From IMG/VR virus record IMGVR_UViG_3300010158_000243, positions 1-29,628 of that record: a stretch of DNA of 29,628 nt; one strand, given 5' to 3'. Made by a program: the position numbers and the translations under genes. This DNA is from a virus. Shown here piece after piece: positions 1 to 6,567 of the stretch. Numbering within the stretch: the first letter of the stretch is position 1; each line of letters opens with the position of its first letter. The notes below the pieces were generated by a model, which worked only from the letters and a program-made list of their open reading frames with translations, did not search any database and was not told the origin of the DNA.

Positions 1-1
1 A

Positions 2-169
2 GACAAAAACAACCCATACAAACAACCAGAACTAGATTCTGACATTAAGAATATTATTAGCAAGATCTCCAAATCTACTAGTTTGAGTGAATATGATGTT
101 CAACAAGTGTTGAAGGTATACTTTGACATTTATCAAGAGAGTGTTTTTGAATCTCTTAATATACAATAA
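2..169 (+). CDS. C-terminal end of a small protein, possibly HU-like helical segment
   Basis: The window opens inside this gene, and 55 codons are read before TAA at 167-169. The visible part is hydrophilic at first (DKNNPYKQPELDSD) and then forms two likely helices, KNIISKISKSTSLSEYDVQQ and VLKVYFDIYQESVF. The pattern of a helix, a TSLSEYDV turn and a second helix resembles the N-terminal dimerisation helices of HU/IHF-type proteins, but the protein stops where HU would continue into its beta arms. The function is therefore unassigned. The stop codon is followed after one base by an ATG, the TAATATG junction that recurs down this operon. Confidence 0.7.
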   Translation, partial: DKNNPYKQPELDSDIKNIISKISKSTSLSEYDVQQVLKVYFDIYQESVFESLNIQ

Positions 170-170
170 T

Positions 171-191
171 ATGGTAACAAAAGAAGTATAA
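171..191 (+). other. Six-codon micro-ORF between two genes
   Basis: ATG at 171 opens the reading MVTKEV and ends at TAA 189-191, one base before the ATG at 193. Both ends have the TAATATG form, so the micro-ORF fills the gap between two genes exactly. It may only carry ribosomes from one stop to the next start. Expression of the peptide is not shown. Confidence 0.35.
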
Positions 192-192
192 T

Positions 193-420
193 ATGAATAA
201 AGCAGATATATTAAAACTTATTCAAGAGCAAGTCCCATATGTTTCAACAACCGAGCAGCGATTTGGGGATAAGCTAGACTTCTATGAAGTACACATTAAA
301 TCACTAGTATCCTTAGTGGAGAAAGCTTACATAGAAGGTAGGAACTATGCAGCGAATTCTCAGCATTGGGATATCGTACCAAAGACTAAAACAATGGAAT
401 ATGGTGATGACCTCTTATAA
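193..420 (+). CDS. Unknown 75-residue protein
   Basis: A small protein of no recognised family. It has a mixed-charge N-terminal helix (MNKADILKLIQEQ), a central amphipathic helix (HIKSLVSLVEKAYIEGRNYA) and a short acidic end (EYGDDLL). There is no signal peptide, membrane segment or metal motif. The ATG at 193 is one base after the stop of a six-codon micro-ORF, and no purine-rich ribosome site precedes it. Its place in a run of tiny co-directional genes suggests an accessory early gene, which is inference from context only. Confidence 0.75.
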   Translation: MNKADILKLIQEQVPYVSTTEQRFGDKLDFYEVHIKSLVSLVEKAYIEGRNYAANSQHWDIVPKTKTMEYGDDLL

Positions 421-421
421 T

Positions 422-448
422 ATGGGACACTCAAACTACAAACTATGA
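422..448 (+). other. Eight-codon micro-ORF overlapping the next start
   Basis: ATG at 422 lies one base after the stop of the previous gene (TAATATG at 418-424). It reads MGHSNYKL and stops at TGA 446-448, inside the ATGA that also starts the YopX-like gene at 445. It bridges a 24-base gap and looks like a translational coupling leader. Whether the peptide has any function cannot be seen. Confidence 0.4.
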
Positions 449-807
449 GAATACCAAAATATAGAGTTTACGTTAAGCATTGGGGTAATAGTGAAAACGA
501 TGGAATGGAGTGTCCTGAAGAAGGTGAACTCTATATGTACTTGAGGAATTGGCACCTTGGCGCTTATAAAGAAGCTATCTTTCAACAATTCACAGGACTT
601 CTAGATAAGAATGGTAAAGAAATTTATGAAGGTGACTTGTTAGAGTTTGCTTATAGAGATGATGGTATGCAATTTGTTGGTGAAGTTCAATATTTTAAAG
701 AGTTTGGTTCTTTTGGAGTTGTAATAGATAAAGCATTTGAAACATTTCAAGATCTAATTGAATATGATCAGTTTTTTAACGTAGTAGGAAACATTTTTGA
801 AAAATAA
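445..807 (+). CDS. YopX-like protein
   Basis: A 120-residue protein with the hallmarks of the YopX family (Pfam YopX), small proteins common in phages and prophages. Around residues 47-64 is the typical FTGLLDKNGKEIYEGDLL stretch, and the chain ends in VVGNIFEK, matching the family's usual closing (V/I)GNI(Y/F)E. The family's biochemical role is not established; the fold is a small beta barrel. The start ATG overlaps the stop of an eight-codon micro-ORF, and the stop is followed one base later by the next ATG, so the gene sits inside a coupled operon. Family call is confident, function is not. Confidence 0.88.
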   Translation: MRIPKYRVYVKHWGNSENDGMECPEEGELYMYLRNWHLGAYKEAIFQQFTGLLDKNGKEIYEGDLLEFAYRDDGMQFVGEVQYFKEFGSFGVVIDKAFETFQDLIEYDQFFNVVGNIFEK

Positions 808-808
808 T

Positions 809-1027
809 ATGGAAAATATAGAAGACATTGAAGAAGTTTCTCGTTTAGCCGTTCAAGCAAAAGTAAAAAACACTTGGTTTACTGTATCTAATTTTCCAAT
901 AGGAACAGGTTGGCGTACAGCTATAGAAGATCTTAAAAATTGGAAAAATGACGAACCCAATTCTACATTTCGTTTGATTTGTACAAACATTATTGTTGAG
1001 ACAGAAATTATAGCAGAAATCAAATAA
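809..1027 (+). CDS. Unknown 72-residue protein
   Basis: No family recognised. The start is taken as ATG 809, one base after the YopX-like stop (TAATATG). A TTG at 797 is in frame but would overlap the upstream gene for no reason. The protein opens acidic (MENIEDIEEV), has a central aromatic stretch (NTWFTVSNFPIGTGWRTAIE) and ends in a likely beta strand (IIVETEIIAEI). It looks like a compact cytoplasmic protein without membrane or metal motifs. Its stop is again TAATATG. Confidence 0.75.
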   Translation: MENIEDIEEVSRLAVQAKVKNTWFTVSNFPIGTGWRTAIEDLKNWKNDEPNSTFRLICTNIIVETEIIAEIK

Positions 1028-1028
1028 T

Positions 1029-1049
1029 ATGGACAATACACACATCTAG
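1029..1049 (+). other. Six-codon micro-ORF
   Basis: ATG at 1029 lies one base after the previous stop. The frame reads MDNTHI and ends at TAG 1047-1049, nine bases before the ATG of the next small gene. It is the third such micro-ORF in the first 1.1 kb. Expression is unproven. Confidence 0.3.
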
Positions 1050-1058
1050 AAGGATAAT

Positions 1059-1157
1059 ATGACTGAAAAATGTAAAGTTAAGACTGAAGTATTATCCTAT
1101 AGGAAGTTTATTAGAGCTATAGGCGGTTTCATCTTAAAACGAAAGAGACATAAATAA
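1059..1157 (+). CDS. Basic 32-residue small protein
   Basis: A very small gene between 1059 and the stop at 1155-1157, one base before the next ATG (TAATATG). The product is strongly basic: the N-terminus has MTEKCKVKTEV and the C-terminus ends in FILKRKRHK, with a short hydrophobic helix (RAIGGFIL) between. The charge suggests binding to nucleic acid or to the inner face of the membrane, but no family is recognised. Support comes from its exact fit between neighbouring stop and start codons. Confidence 0.55.
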   Translation: MTEKCKVKTEVLSYRKFIRAIGGFILKRKRHK

Positions 1158-1158
1158 T

Positions 1159-1752
1159 ATGCACGAATTTTTTGAATTACTAGAAGCTGAACATAAAGAA
1201 GCCATGGACTCGCTCAAGTTCATGATTGATGTCGAGGCTCAAAAATATCCTGAAGACAAGGATGCTGCGATACTTTGCAAGTTCCTGGTGGATAGTACGG
1301 ACAGGTATGCAATGATACTGGAGTCTGAGGTGTTTGATGGTTTCCACGACAACGCTCAAGTTTTTGAGTCGTTGTGTAATAGTATATACCATGCGCTGAC
1401 TGATGACGGGGATATAGCCTTCGCACAGGTGAACAACCATTGCCCTGGTATTATATTCCAGTCTCGTTGGGAGCTAACTCCAGATGACCTCATGTCACAG
1501 AACGAGCAGGAGATGTATGCAAGATTGAATAAGTTTAAAAAGGAAAAAGGGCTACCTCCGTACGAAAACAAAATAGTGTTCTTTGACAACGCTTACGAAT
1601 ATATCGAAGCGGTTAAACAGTATCGTATAGATTCAGAAGCTCAAATGCGGCGAGTCGATGAATGGAATAGAATGCGGGGGAGATTAGAAGGTAGAGAAAA
1701 ACCAAATATGGATGAAGTTGAATTTGGAACACCTCACTTGAAAGAAGAATAA
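1159..1752 (+). CDS. Unknown 197-residue acidic protein
   Basis: A soluble, acidic, mostly helical protein of no recognised family. The first 90 residues are rich in helices (HEFFELLEAEHKEAMDSLKF), followed by a middle section with a conserved-looking CPGIIFQSRWELTP stretch near residues 93-107. A charged helical C-terminal third contains MRRVDEWNRMRGRLEGREKP. There is no signal peptide, membrane span or obvious catalytic motif. It is the largest gene of the first 3 kb and is joined to both neighbours by TAATATG junctions. Confidence 0.8.
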   Translation: MHEFFELLEAEHKEAMDSLKFMIDVEAQKYPEDKDAAILCKFLVDSTDRYAMILESEVFDGFHDNAQVFESLCNSIYHALTDDGDIAFAQVNNHCPGIIFQSRWELTPDDLMSQNEQEMYARLNKFKKEKGLPPYENKIVFFDNAYEYIEAVKQYRIDSEAQMRRVDEWNRMRGRLEGREKPNMDEVEFGTPHLKEE

Positions 1753-1753
1753 T

Positions 1754-1855
1754 ATGAGTCCAGAAACACTAAAAGAAGCCATTCAAGCTGCTGAAGCATT
1801 TGTTAAGGAAGCAAAACAAATTGAAATCACCTACTGCACTAGAAAAAGCAAATGA
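1754..1855 (+). CDS. Unknown 33-residue helical peptide
   Basis: A tiny gene starting one base after the previous stop (TAATATG at 1750-1756) and ending at TGA 1853-1855, inside the ATGA that starts the next gene at 1852. The product begins as an Ala/Glu-rich amphipathic helix (LKEAIQAAEAFVKEAKQIE) and ends basic (CTRKSK). Exact coupling on both sides supports translation. No function is recognised. Confidence 0.55.
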   Translation: MSPETLKEAIQAAEAFVKEAKQIEITYCTRKSK

Positions 1856-2115
1856 ATATAGATAAAGATACTCCGCCACAGCTCATCTTCACCACCCTAC
1901 CTAAACAGGCGTATGAGTGGGTCAAAACAGGACATTGGACTCGTAATGAGTTTGAAACTTGGGTTTTACATTATAGTGTAAACAAAGGTCGTGTTATGGC
2001 TGAAGATCTAATGGATGCGGTAGAAGGAATCCAAGACTGGAAGAATACAGTTATCGGTGATCTAATAGATGAACTCAGAGGTTATACTAATCATAGTAAA
2101 GAAGACCAAGAATAA
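1852..2115 (+). CDS. Unknown 87-residue protein
   Basis: A small soluble protein of no recognised family. Tryptophans recur (EWVKTGHWTRNEFETWVLHY), followed by a helical second half (EDLMDAVEGIQDWKNTVIGD) and an acidic end (SKEDQE). The start ATG shares bases with the previous stop (ATGA), and the stop is followed after one base by the next ATG. Nothing in it points to membrane, metal or nucleotide binding. Confidence 0.75.
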   Translation: MNIDKDTPPQLIFTTLPKQAYEWVKTGHWTRNEFETWVLHYSVNKGRVMAEDLMDAVEGIQDWKNTVIGDLIDELRGYTNHSKEDQE

Positions 2116-2116
2116 T

Positions 2117-2329
2117 ATGGGAAAATCAAACTATCAACTAACAGACGAACAAAAAGGCCTTTTGCTAGATATCACGCACAGCATTATCGAAGAGATCGAA
2201 AAGAATTGTTCACAGTACAGCTGCCTTGATGTCTACTATACTCCTGATGGAGTAGACAACGGCAGATTCGATAACAACAAGTTCACCGCAATGGTGTGGT
2301 ACGTCGGAGATCAACTAAGTGCATATTGA
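2117..2329 (+). CDS. Unknown 70-residue protein
   Basis: The start is placed at ATG 2117 because TAA of the previous gene is one base upstream (TAATATG). An in-frame ATG at 2069 would overlap the previous gene by nearly 50 bases. The product has a helical first half (LTDEQKGLLLDITHSIIEEI) and a second half with CSQYSCLDVYYTPDGVDNG, where two Cys are five positions apart. The stop TGA is followed one base later by the next ATG. No family is recognised. Confidence 0.75.
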   Translation: MGKSNYQLTDEQKGLLLDITHSIIEEIEKNCSQYSCLDVYYTPDGVDNGRFDNNKFTAMVWYVGDQLSAY

Positions 2330-2330
2330 T

Positions 2331-2534
2331 ATGAAATTTAAGCGATACAACATAAAAGAATTGCTGCAAAATCCATCGATTAAACGAGATTGGATTTGTA
2401 AAGGAACTGTTGCCTGTATGGCTAGAGAAGGTGTTGATGTTACGCTTGATGAGGTGTACGATATGTATGATAAGTTTACAATCAATAAAATTGTTATGCC
2501 TGATGGATACTCGTTTAACAAGGAAAACAAGTGA
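2331..2534 (+). CDS. Unknown 67-residue protein
   Basis: Starts at ATG 2331, one base after the previous stop (TGATATG, a variant of the operon's TAATATG junction). A GTG at 2319 is also in frame but less likely. The product is basic at the N-terminus (MKFKRYNIKELLQ) and includes WICKGTVACMAREGVDVTLD and a helix DEVYDMYDKFTINKIV. The 18 bases around its start (2322-2339) are repeated exactly at 2540-2557 near the start of the next gene. No known family. Confidence 0.7.
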   Translation: MKFKRYNIKELLQNPSIKRDWICKGTVACMAREGVDVTLDEVYDMYDKFTINKIVMPDGYSFNKENK

Positions 2535-2821
2535 AACTTCATATTGATATGAAATTTGACCGAGACAAGCTAGAAGAGGAAGTCCTAGAAAAAGTTAAAG
2601 AAGTTAATGAGGAGTCGGGCTACCGTCCTTACTTTGAGCTGCCCGAATATGTGCACATTGTCGCTTCTATCATGGAAGATAAGTTTAAAGTTGAGTATGA
2701 TGATCTTGTAAATCAAATACATCTACTCTCCAAAGAGCTAGACAAAGCTCAGATCAAAGCAGAAAATTTAGAAGAAGAGTTAATGCAATTAAAAGGAGAC
2801 ATGGACGTAATAACCTTATGA
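2531..2821 (+). CDS. Unknown coiled-coil protein, about 90-96 residues
   Basis: Two starts are possible: GTG 2531, overlapping the previous stop as GTGA, or ATG 2549 inside the 18-base repeat shared with the previous gene. The product is charged and helical, with a C-terminal coiled coil (LLSKELDKAQIKAENLEEEL). That coil is nearly the same as a segment of the next gene's product (RIKAEILEEELEYY), and the DNA is 29/31 identical between 2752-2782 and 3000-3030. It overlaps the next gene by four bases (ATGA). No function recognised. Confidence 0.7.
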   Translation: MKLHIDMKFDRDKLEEEVLEKVKEVNEESGYRPYFELPEYVHIVASIMEDKFKVEYDDLVNQIHLLSKELDKAQIKAENLEEELMQLKGDMDVITL

Positions 2822-3300
2822 AACGCACTCTAATGAATGAACTAACAGAAGGTGTCGAGGCTTTAGCTGAACGAAGAGATTTAGAAGAGTGGGCATTCTA
2901 TGAGAGCGGTCTAGTTGCTCACGGATGCCTAGAAAACATAGACGAATATATGCGCGAGGCTATTACCAAATACGGTAGATTGCTTCTCTCTAAACAAAGG
3001 ATCAAAGCAGAAATTTTAGAAGAAGAATTAGAATATTATAGAGGTGTTGCAGAACAGTTAGGTGCAGAGAAAGCAGTCTCTCAAAGAGACAAGATGCTGG
3101 AAGAATTTCATGAAATTGAACAAATTTTAGGCAAAGTGTTAGGTTACCCTTTTTGCAAAACTGAACAGAAGAATTACTTTCCTGATGGTTCAGAATCTGA
3201 TGGTGTTTGTATTGGAGACAACAATGCAGTGTCACTGGCGAATGAAGCTGCGAAGAGAATCGAATACTTGGAAGACGAGCAGATGGGCATATTTCTTTAA
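2818..3300 (+). CDS. Unknown 160-residue coiled-coil protein
   Basis: A soluble charged protein with a long helical middle. Residues about 58-110 form a likely coiled coil (AEILEEELEYYRGVAEQLGA and on to EIEQILGKVLGYPF). A C-terminal part contains CKTEQKNYFPDGSESDGVCI and ends in a helix (LANEAAKRIEYLEDEQ). The coil segment is related to that of the upstream gene, which points to a partial duplication. The start overlaps the upstream stop (ATGA). Family unknown; a structural or adaptor role would fit but is inference. Confidence 0.75.
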   Translation: MKRTLMNELTEGVEALAERRDLEEWAFYESGLVAHGCLENIDEYMREAITKYGRLLLSKQRIKAEILEEELEYYRGVAEQLGAEKAVSQRDKMLEEFHEIEQILGKVLGYPFCKTEQKNYFPDGSESDGVCIGDNNAVSLANEAAKRIEYLEDEQMGIFL

Positions 3301-3306
3301 ATTAAT

Positions 3307-3588
3307 ATGAAGCTAACACAAATTCAGCGGGCGATAGTCACCGACGCATACTATATCATCAACGACCATCAAAAAGAAATTGATAGGTTGTACAAAAAAC
3401 TAGTTAAAGAAATTGGTTTTGATAAAGAAGAGTACGACTTCGAGGGTAAGTCAGATCCAGAACATCGTTACTCAGTATCTCCAGGAGATCTATTGTTTGA
3501 CGGTATTTATAATTCTGCTGATGTTGACGAACTGGCAGAAGTTTTAACTAGGATGGATGCTATATTAGCGCAGCGTAAAAAAGATTAG
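3307..3588 (+). CDS. Unknown 93-residue protein
   Basis: ATG 3307 is preceded by TTAATATG but here the TAA is not the upstream stop, which lies at 3298-3300. The product is helical at both ends (IQRAIVTDAYYIINDHQKEI and DELAEVLTRMDAILAQRKKD) with an acidic middle (KEEYDFEGKSDPEHRY). No signal peptide, membrane span or known motif. It lies five bases upstream of the RNA ligase gene and is probably co-transcribed with it. Confidence 0.75.
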   Translation: MKLTQIQRAIVTDAYYIINDHQKEIDRLYKKLVKEIGFDKEEYDFEGKSDPEHRYSVSPGDLLFDGIYNSADVDELAEVLTRMDAILAQRKKD

Positions 3589-3593
3589 ACCTT

Positions 3594-4721
3594 ATGCAAA
3601 TCCTCAATATTGATTGGTTAAAGAGTGAGGGATTCATCGTTAGAGAAAGAATCATAGCTGATGAAAGGTGCTACCTTGTATACCCATCCCATATGGGAAT
3701 TAAATGGACCAAAGATAATCTAGAGTACAGAAGCAGCATATGGACCTGGGATGGGCGTCCAGTTTCTCTAGGATTTAAGAAATTCTTCAATTACGGAGAA
3801 GCCAATCACATTGTTCCTGACTTCACTGATCAGCAAATCAAAGATCATACAGCAATACCTATTGAGAAGATTGATGGGTCTTGTCTAATTGTCTCTAAAT
3901 TTGGAGGTATCGCTAACGGTGAATTGATCGTGCGCACCAGAGGTACATTTGATGCAGGTGAACATGATGCTACAGCTCATGAAATAGCTTATCTAAAGAA
4001 TAAGTATCCGAAGGTATTTGATAATCCCTATCTATCAAACGGCAGCCATTCATACATATACGAGTGGACTACCCGTAATAATCCTATTGTTGTAGACTAT
4101 GGTGCTGAACCTGACATCAGATTGATTGGTGTCATAGAACATGAGGCATACTCTTATACTCCACAGGTGTATCTCCCTGAGATAGCCATGGATCTTGGTG
4201 TGTGCGTAGCTGAGCATCACAAGTTCGCTTCTCAGGGTGCCCTGGAAGTGTCGCTGGTAGATATGCGAAATGCTGAAGGTTATTGCGTATACTATAACAA
4301 CGATCAGGATATCAAGAAGATCAAGTGCAGCTGGTATCGGGCAGCCCACAGGTTCATAAGCAACTGTACTCTTGATAATGTGTTGGACTTGTATCTGTCT
4401 TGGCTAAATCAAGACTATCCGTCTGCTGAAAGGTTTATCCAGTCACTGGAAACTGCCTTTGACTTTGAGTGTACAGACAAGGCAAAACTATATGCGTATC
4501 AGGCTCATGATGCTTATATGCAAAGCTTGAAAACGCTACGGCATATAGCTCTGTTCGTAGCTCAATTGGATGGCGACTCTAGGGATGGTCGAAAGCATGC
4601 AGCTGAGGTTATTCAAGAAGCTTATGGTTCTTCCGGGATGGTTCAGTTTGCATTCACAATGTTAAATAATCAACCATTGCAAGATAAACAACTTAAAAAG
4701 TTAGTAGAGTTACACCTATGA
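3594..4721 (+). CDS. RNA ligase, T4 Rnl1-like (RnlA family)
   Basis: An ATP-dependent RNA ligase that seals 5'-phosphate and 3'-OH RNA ends through an enzyme-lysyl-AMP intermediate. The nucleotidyltransferase motifs appear in order: motif I KIDGS with the likely adenylated Lys92, then LIVRTRGTFD, a motif III-like YIYEWTTRNNPIVVDY, motif IV EGYCVYY and motif V KIKCSWYRAAH. At 375 residues it is close to T4 RnlA in length, with a helical C-terminal domain. In T4 the enzyme repairs tRNA cut by host anticodon nucleases; the two tRNA genes in this window and a phosphoesterase at 13839 make an RNA-repair role plausible here. ATG 3594 follows the previous stop by five bases. The stop overlaps the next start (ATGA). 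Confidence 0.93.
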   Translation: MQILNIDWLKSEGFIVRERIIADERCYLVYPSHMGIKWTKDNLEYRSSIWTWDGRPVSLGFKKFFNYGEANHIVPDFTDQQIKDHTAIPIEKIDGSCLIVSKFGGIANGELIVRTRGTFDAGEHDATAHEIAYLKNKYPKVFDNPYLSNGSHSYIYEWTTRNNPIVVDYGAEPDIRLIGVIEHEAYSYTPQVYLPEIAMDLGVCVAEHHKFASQGALEVSLVDMRNAEGYCVYYNNDQDIKKIKCSWYRAAHRFISNCTLDNVLDLYLSWLNQDYPSAERFIQSLETAFDFECTDKAKLYAYQAHDAYMQSLKTLRHIALFVAQLDGDSRDGRKHAAEVIQEAYGSSGMVQFAFTMLNNQPLQDKQLKKLVELHL

Positions 4722-5161
4722 CAATAGAACAAGTAGACACATGTGCTGCTATAAGCCGACACTTCAAACTACGCAAAGCAGATCTGAAGGCTGAGGTAGA
4801 AGAATACATCAAACACAATGGAGGAGATAATAGCCCTGTAATAGAAGTAAACCTACCGGACTTTATTGCTACCATAGGTATATCAAAGCATACGATAGGT
4901 GTAAAAAGTATGTTCTTCTTTAAGAAGTTTGAGGAAACAGAGCTCTATGCAGACGCTGTTAATTTGATAGAAAACGGGCGTACTGACTTTGTAGTGTTCC
5001 GTTCAGGTAAAGCTCTGGTCGTAATCTACACCGCCGATGAATATAAAGGGCTTGGGGGTATTTTTGTAAAACAAGACAAAACACCTGTAGGCTATGTAAT
5101 AGAGCCTCTCGATCATTATTTAAAACATAACTACCCTGTTTACTCTGAAGAGCTATTATGA
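4718..5161 (+). CDS. Unknown 147-residue protein
   Basis: A soluble alpha/beta-looking protein. The N-terminal helix has TCAAISRHFKLRKADLKAEV. The middle alternates likely strands and helices (FIATIGISKHTIGVKSMFFF, then TDFVVFRSGKALVVIYTADE), and the chain ends YPVYSEELL. It overlaps the RNA ligase stop and the next start by four bases each, so the three genes are translationally coupled. No family is recognised; the coupling suggests, but does not prove, a shared RNA-processing role. Confidence 0.78.
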   Translation: MTIEQVDTCAAISRHFKLRKADLKAEVEEYIKHNGGDNSPVIEVNLPDFIATIGISKHTIGVKSMFFFKKFEETELYADAVNLIENGRTDFVVFRSGKALVVIYTADEYKGLGGIFVKQDKTPVGYVIEPLDHYLKHNYPVYSEELL

Positions 5162-5349
5162 GAAACCTGAAGCTGTCTCTGTTGGCAGATAGATCAGAGT
5201 TCATAATTTGTTTGATTAGAGAGAATTGCAAAAACCAGGACGATCTATCCAAGATTGCATTGGCCGTTGAGTGTATGCTTGAGGAAGTGTCTGAGGAGAG
5301 GAGAACAGAAGCTCCCACAATCAAGCAAGTCCTCCTGCAAAATATTTGA
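5158..5349 (+). CDS. Unknown 63-residue protein, end of operon
   Basis: A small mostly helical protein (ADRSEFIICLIRENCKNQDD and LSKIALAVECMLEEVSEERR). The start overlaps the previous stop (ATGA). No intrinsic terminator follows; the next promoter lies eight bases after the stop, so read-through into the following genes is possible. No family recognised. Confidence 0.72.
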   Translation: MRNLKLSLLADRSEFIICLIRENCKNQDDLSKIALAVECMLEEVSEERRTEAPTIKQVLLQNI

Positions 5350-5357
5350 ATAAAAAG

Positions 5358-5373
5358 TGGTATAATATATTGA
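5358..5373 (+). promoter_or_regulatory. Phage promoter, exact 16-base consensus
   Basis: TGGTATAATATATTGA, identical to the copies at 16127 and 20084. It has an extended -10 (TGgTATAAT) and a conserved TATTGA that runs to the predicted start near 5373. No convincing -35 hexamer lies 16-18 bases upstream of the -10. It would drive the 5451-6979 genes. Confidence 0.8.
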
Positions 5374-5379
5374 AGCGTA

Positions 5380-5415
5380 GTACGCCTCCAGAATTTTTTA
5401 ATCCTGGGGGCGTAC
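5380..5415 (+). promoter_or_regulatory. 5' leader hairpin
   Basis: GTACGCCTCCAG pairs with CTGGGGGCGTAC: 12 base pairs with one G-U and a 12-base A/T loop. It begins about seven bases after the predicted transcript start and 36 bases separate it from the ATG at 5451. The T-run is in the loop, not after the stem, so it is not an ordinary terminator. Likely roles are 5' end protection of the mRNA or a protein-binding site. Confidence 0.7.
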
Positions 5416-5450
5416 TTGTTTCATAACCAAACCTAAAATACCTATATATT

Positions 5451-6188
5451 ATGAACCTACCAGAAGACATTCAGCAGATGGTGATCGAAATCGGTAAAGA
5501 AGTGGAGATGCAGGTGCAAGCTCCTGCGGCTGTAATGGAAGAGGGGGCAAGTGAAAATCTTTCCGTGGATGTTAAGTTTCTAGAGCAGGCAATTATTACA
5601 GCCCACGACACTGCGTGTAGAGAATACATGGACACTCCGGACTATTTTCCACACGCAATGATCAGGACAAAGCCTGATGTGTTGCTTGGCGAAAAGGCTA
5701 CCCGTAAAAGGGTGTGTACTGTAGAAGATTTGCTGAGGCTCACATCCAGACTAAGCAAAATGGAAGTTACTCCTTACTGGGGCAACGACCACGAAAGATT
5801 GTTAGTAGTGAAGGCGCAAATTCCAGACACTTACGAAGCCCGTGTGGGTTTCATAAGGGTAAAACACATTCCAGACAGGTTCTTCAAAGATATTAAATTT
5901 GTAGACTTGAAATCTCCAGGAAAGAAGGGAAAGGGGAAGATTTCCCTAGTACTGAATGAACTGGAACCTATCTGGACTCGTGAGAGTCTTGCAGAGGTCG
6001 ATAAGCTGATAATTATTAGGCACTATAACTATGTGACCTTTAAGATAGATAAAGAGCATCATAGCCTGGTGTCTTGGTTTCCAGGCTGTGACATACGGTC
6101 GGGTTTGTGTGAATCCCTTGAAGAGGAATTCGTAGGCTTAGAAAAGAAAAGCGAAATTGCGGTTAGACTCTTGCGTAATGAAAAATAA
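5451..6188 (+). CDS. Unknown 245-residue protein
   Basis: First gene after the promoter at 5358. The product is soluble and mixed alpha/beta, with an acidic N-terminus (NLPEDIQQMVIEIGKEVEMQ), a central part with many aromatic and basic residues (VTPYWGNDHERLLVVKAQIP) and VKHIPDRFFKDIKFVDL and a later SLVSWFPGCDIRSGLCESLE stretch. No catalytic motif or membrane segment is recognised. No ribosome-binding sequence precedes the ATG. Its last 11 bases overlap the start of the next gene. Confidence 0.8.
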   Translation: MNLPEDIQQMVIEIGKEVEMQVQAPAAVMEEGASENLSVDVKFLEQAIITAHDTACREYMDTPDYFPHAMIRTKPDVLLGEKATRKRVCTVEDLLRLTSRLSKMEVTPYWGNDHERLLVVKAQIPDTYEARVGFIRVKHIPDRFFKDIKFVDLKSPGKKGKGKISLVLNELEPIWTRESLAEVDKLIIIRHYNYVTFKIDKEHHSLVSWFPGCDIRSGLCESLEEEFVGLEKKSEIAVRLLRNEK

Positions 6189-6567
6189 ATTAATTCTCAC
6201 AATAGGTACAGCGTTAATGGCTGTATTAGGTGCAACAGTCATGGTGTCAGGGAACGGTACGCTGACAGTGGTGTACGTAGGTGTCTCTGTTGCATTGCTT
6301 GGTGCGGTGGCTGTAGGTGGAGCCATTAACTATAACAACCAGGATAATCAAGATATCCGGGAAGTGTGGCGAGAAAAGATCAGTATGCTTGGCAACAAGA
6401 TCTGCAATCTTGAAGAGTTGTCTATCGAACAACAGAAGTTAATCATTAACCTGGAGAATCAAATTGAAAAGAGAGCAACAGCCGGAGGAGGATCGGAATC
6501 ACCCAAAGAGTCAGCACCAGAACTCTTCAGTGAAAGTGTCGTGGTCAGCTACGCTCCACGCAAATAA
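6178..6567 (+). CDS. Small membrane protein with coiled coil
   Basis: The start is taken at ATG 6178 (MKNKLILTIG), which overlaps the upstream gene by 11 bases; an in-frame TTG at 6157 is unlikely. Two hydrophobic helices sit at residues about 4-24 (LILTIGTALMAVLGATVMV) and 30-51 (LTVVYVGVSVALLGAVAVGG). A coiled coil follows at about 65-100 (SIEQQKLIINLENQIEKR), then a Gly/Ser/Pro-rich tail. The topology suits a protein with a cytoplasmic coiled-coil domain, possibly a holin-like or scaffold protein, but it is far from the lysis genes. Its end overlaps the next gene. Confidence 0.75.
   Translation: MKNKLILTIGTALMAVLGATVMVSGNGTLTVVYVGVSVALLGAVAVGGAINYNNQDNQDIREVWREKISMLGNKICNLEELSIEQQKLIINLENQIEKRATAGGGSESPKESAPELFSESVVVSYAPRK

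Noticed and set aside
186-193. TATAAT before ATG 193 and at 417 as promoters
   Set aside because: They arise from the TAATATG stop-start junction preceded by TA; no extended -10 or terminator context is present.
5350-5420. Hairpin at 5380 as terminator of the first operon
   Set aside because: The T-rich stretch is in the loop and the stem is followed by CTTGTTTC, and the promoter lies upstream of the hairpin, so it is a leader element.
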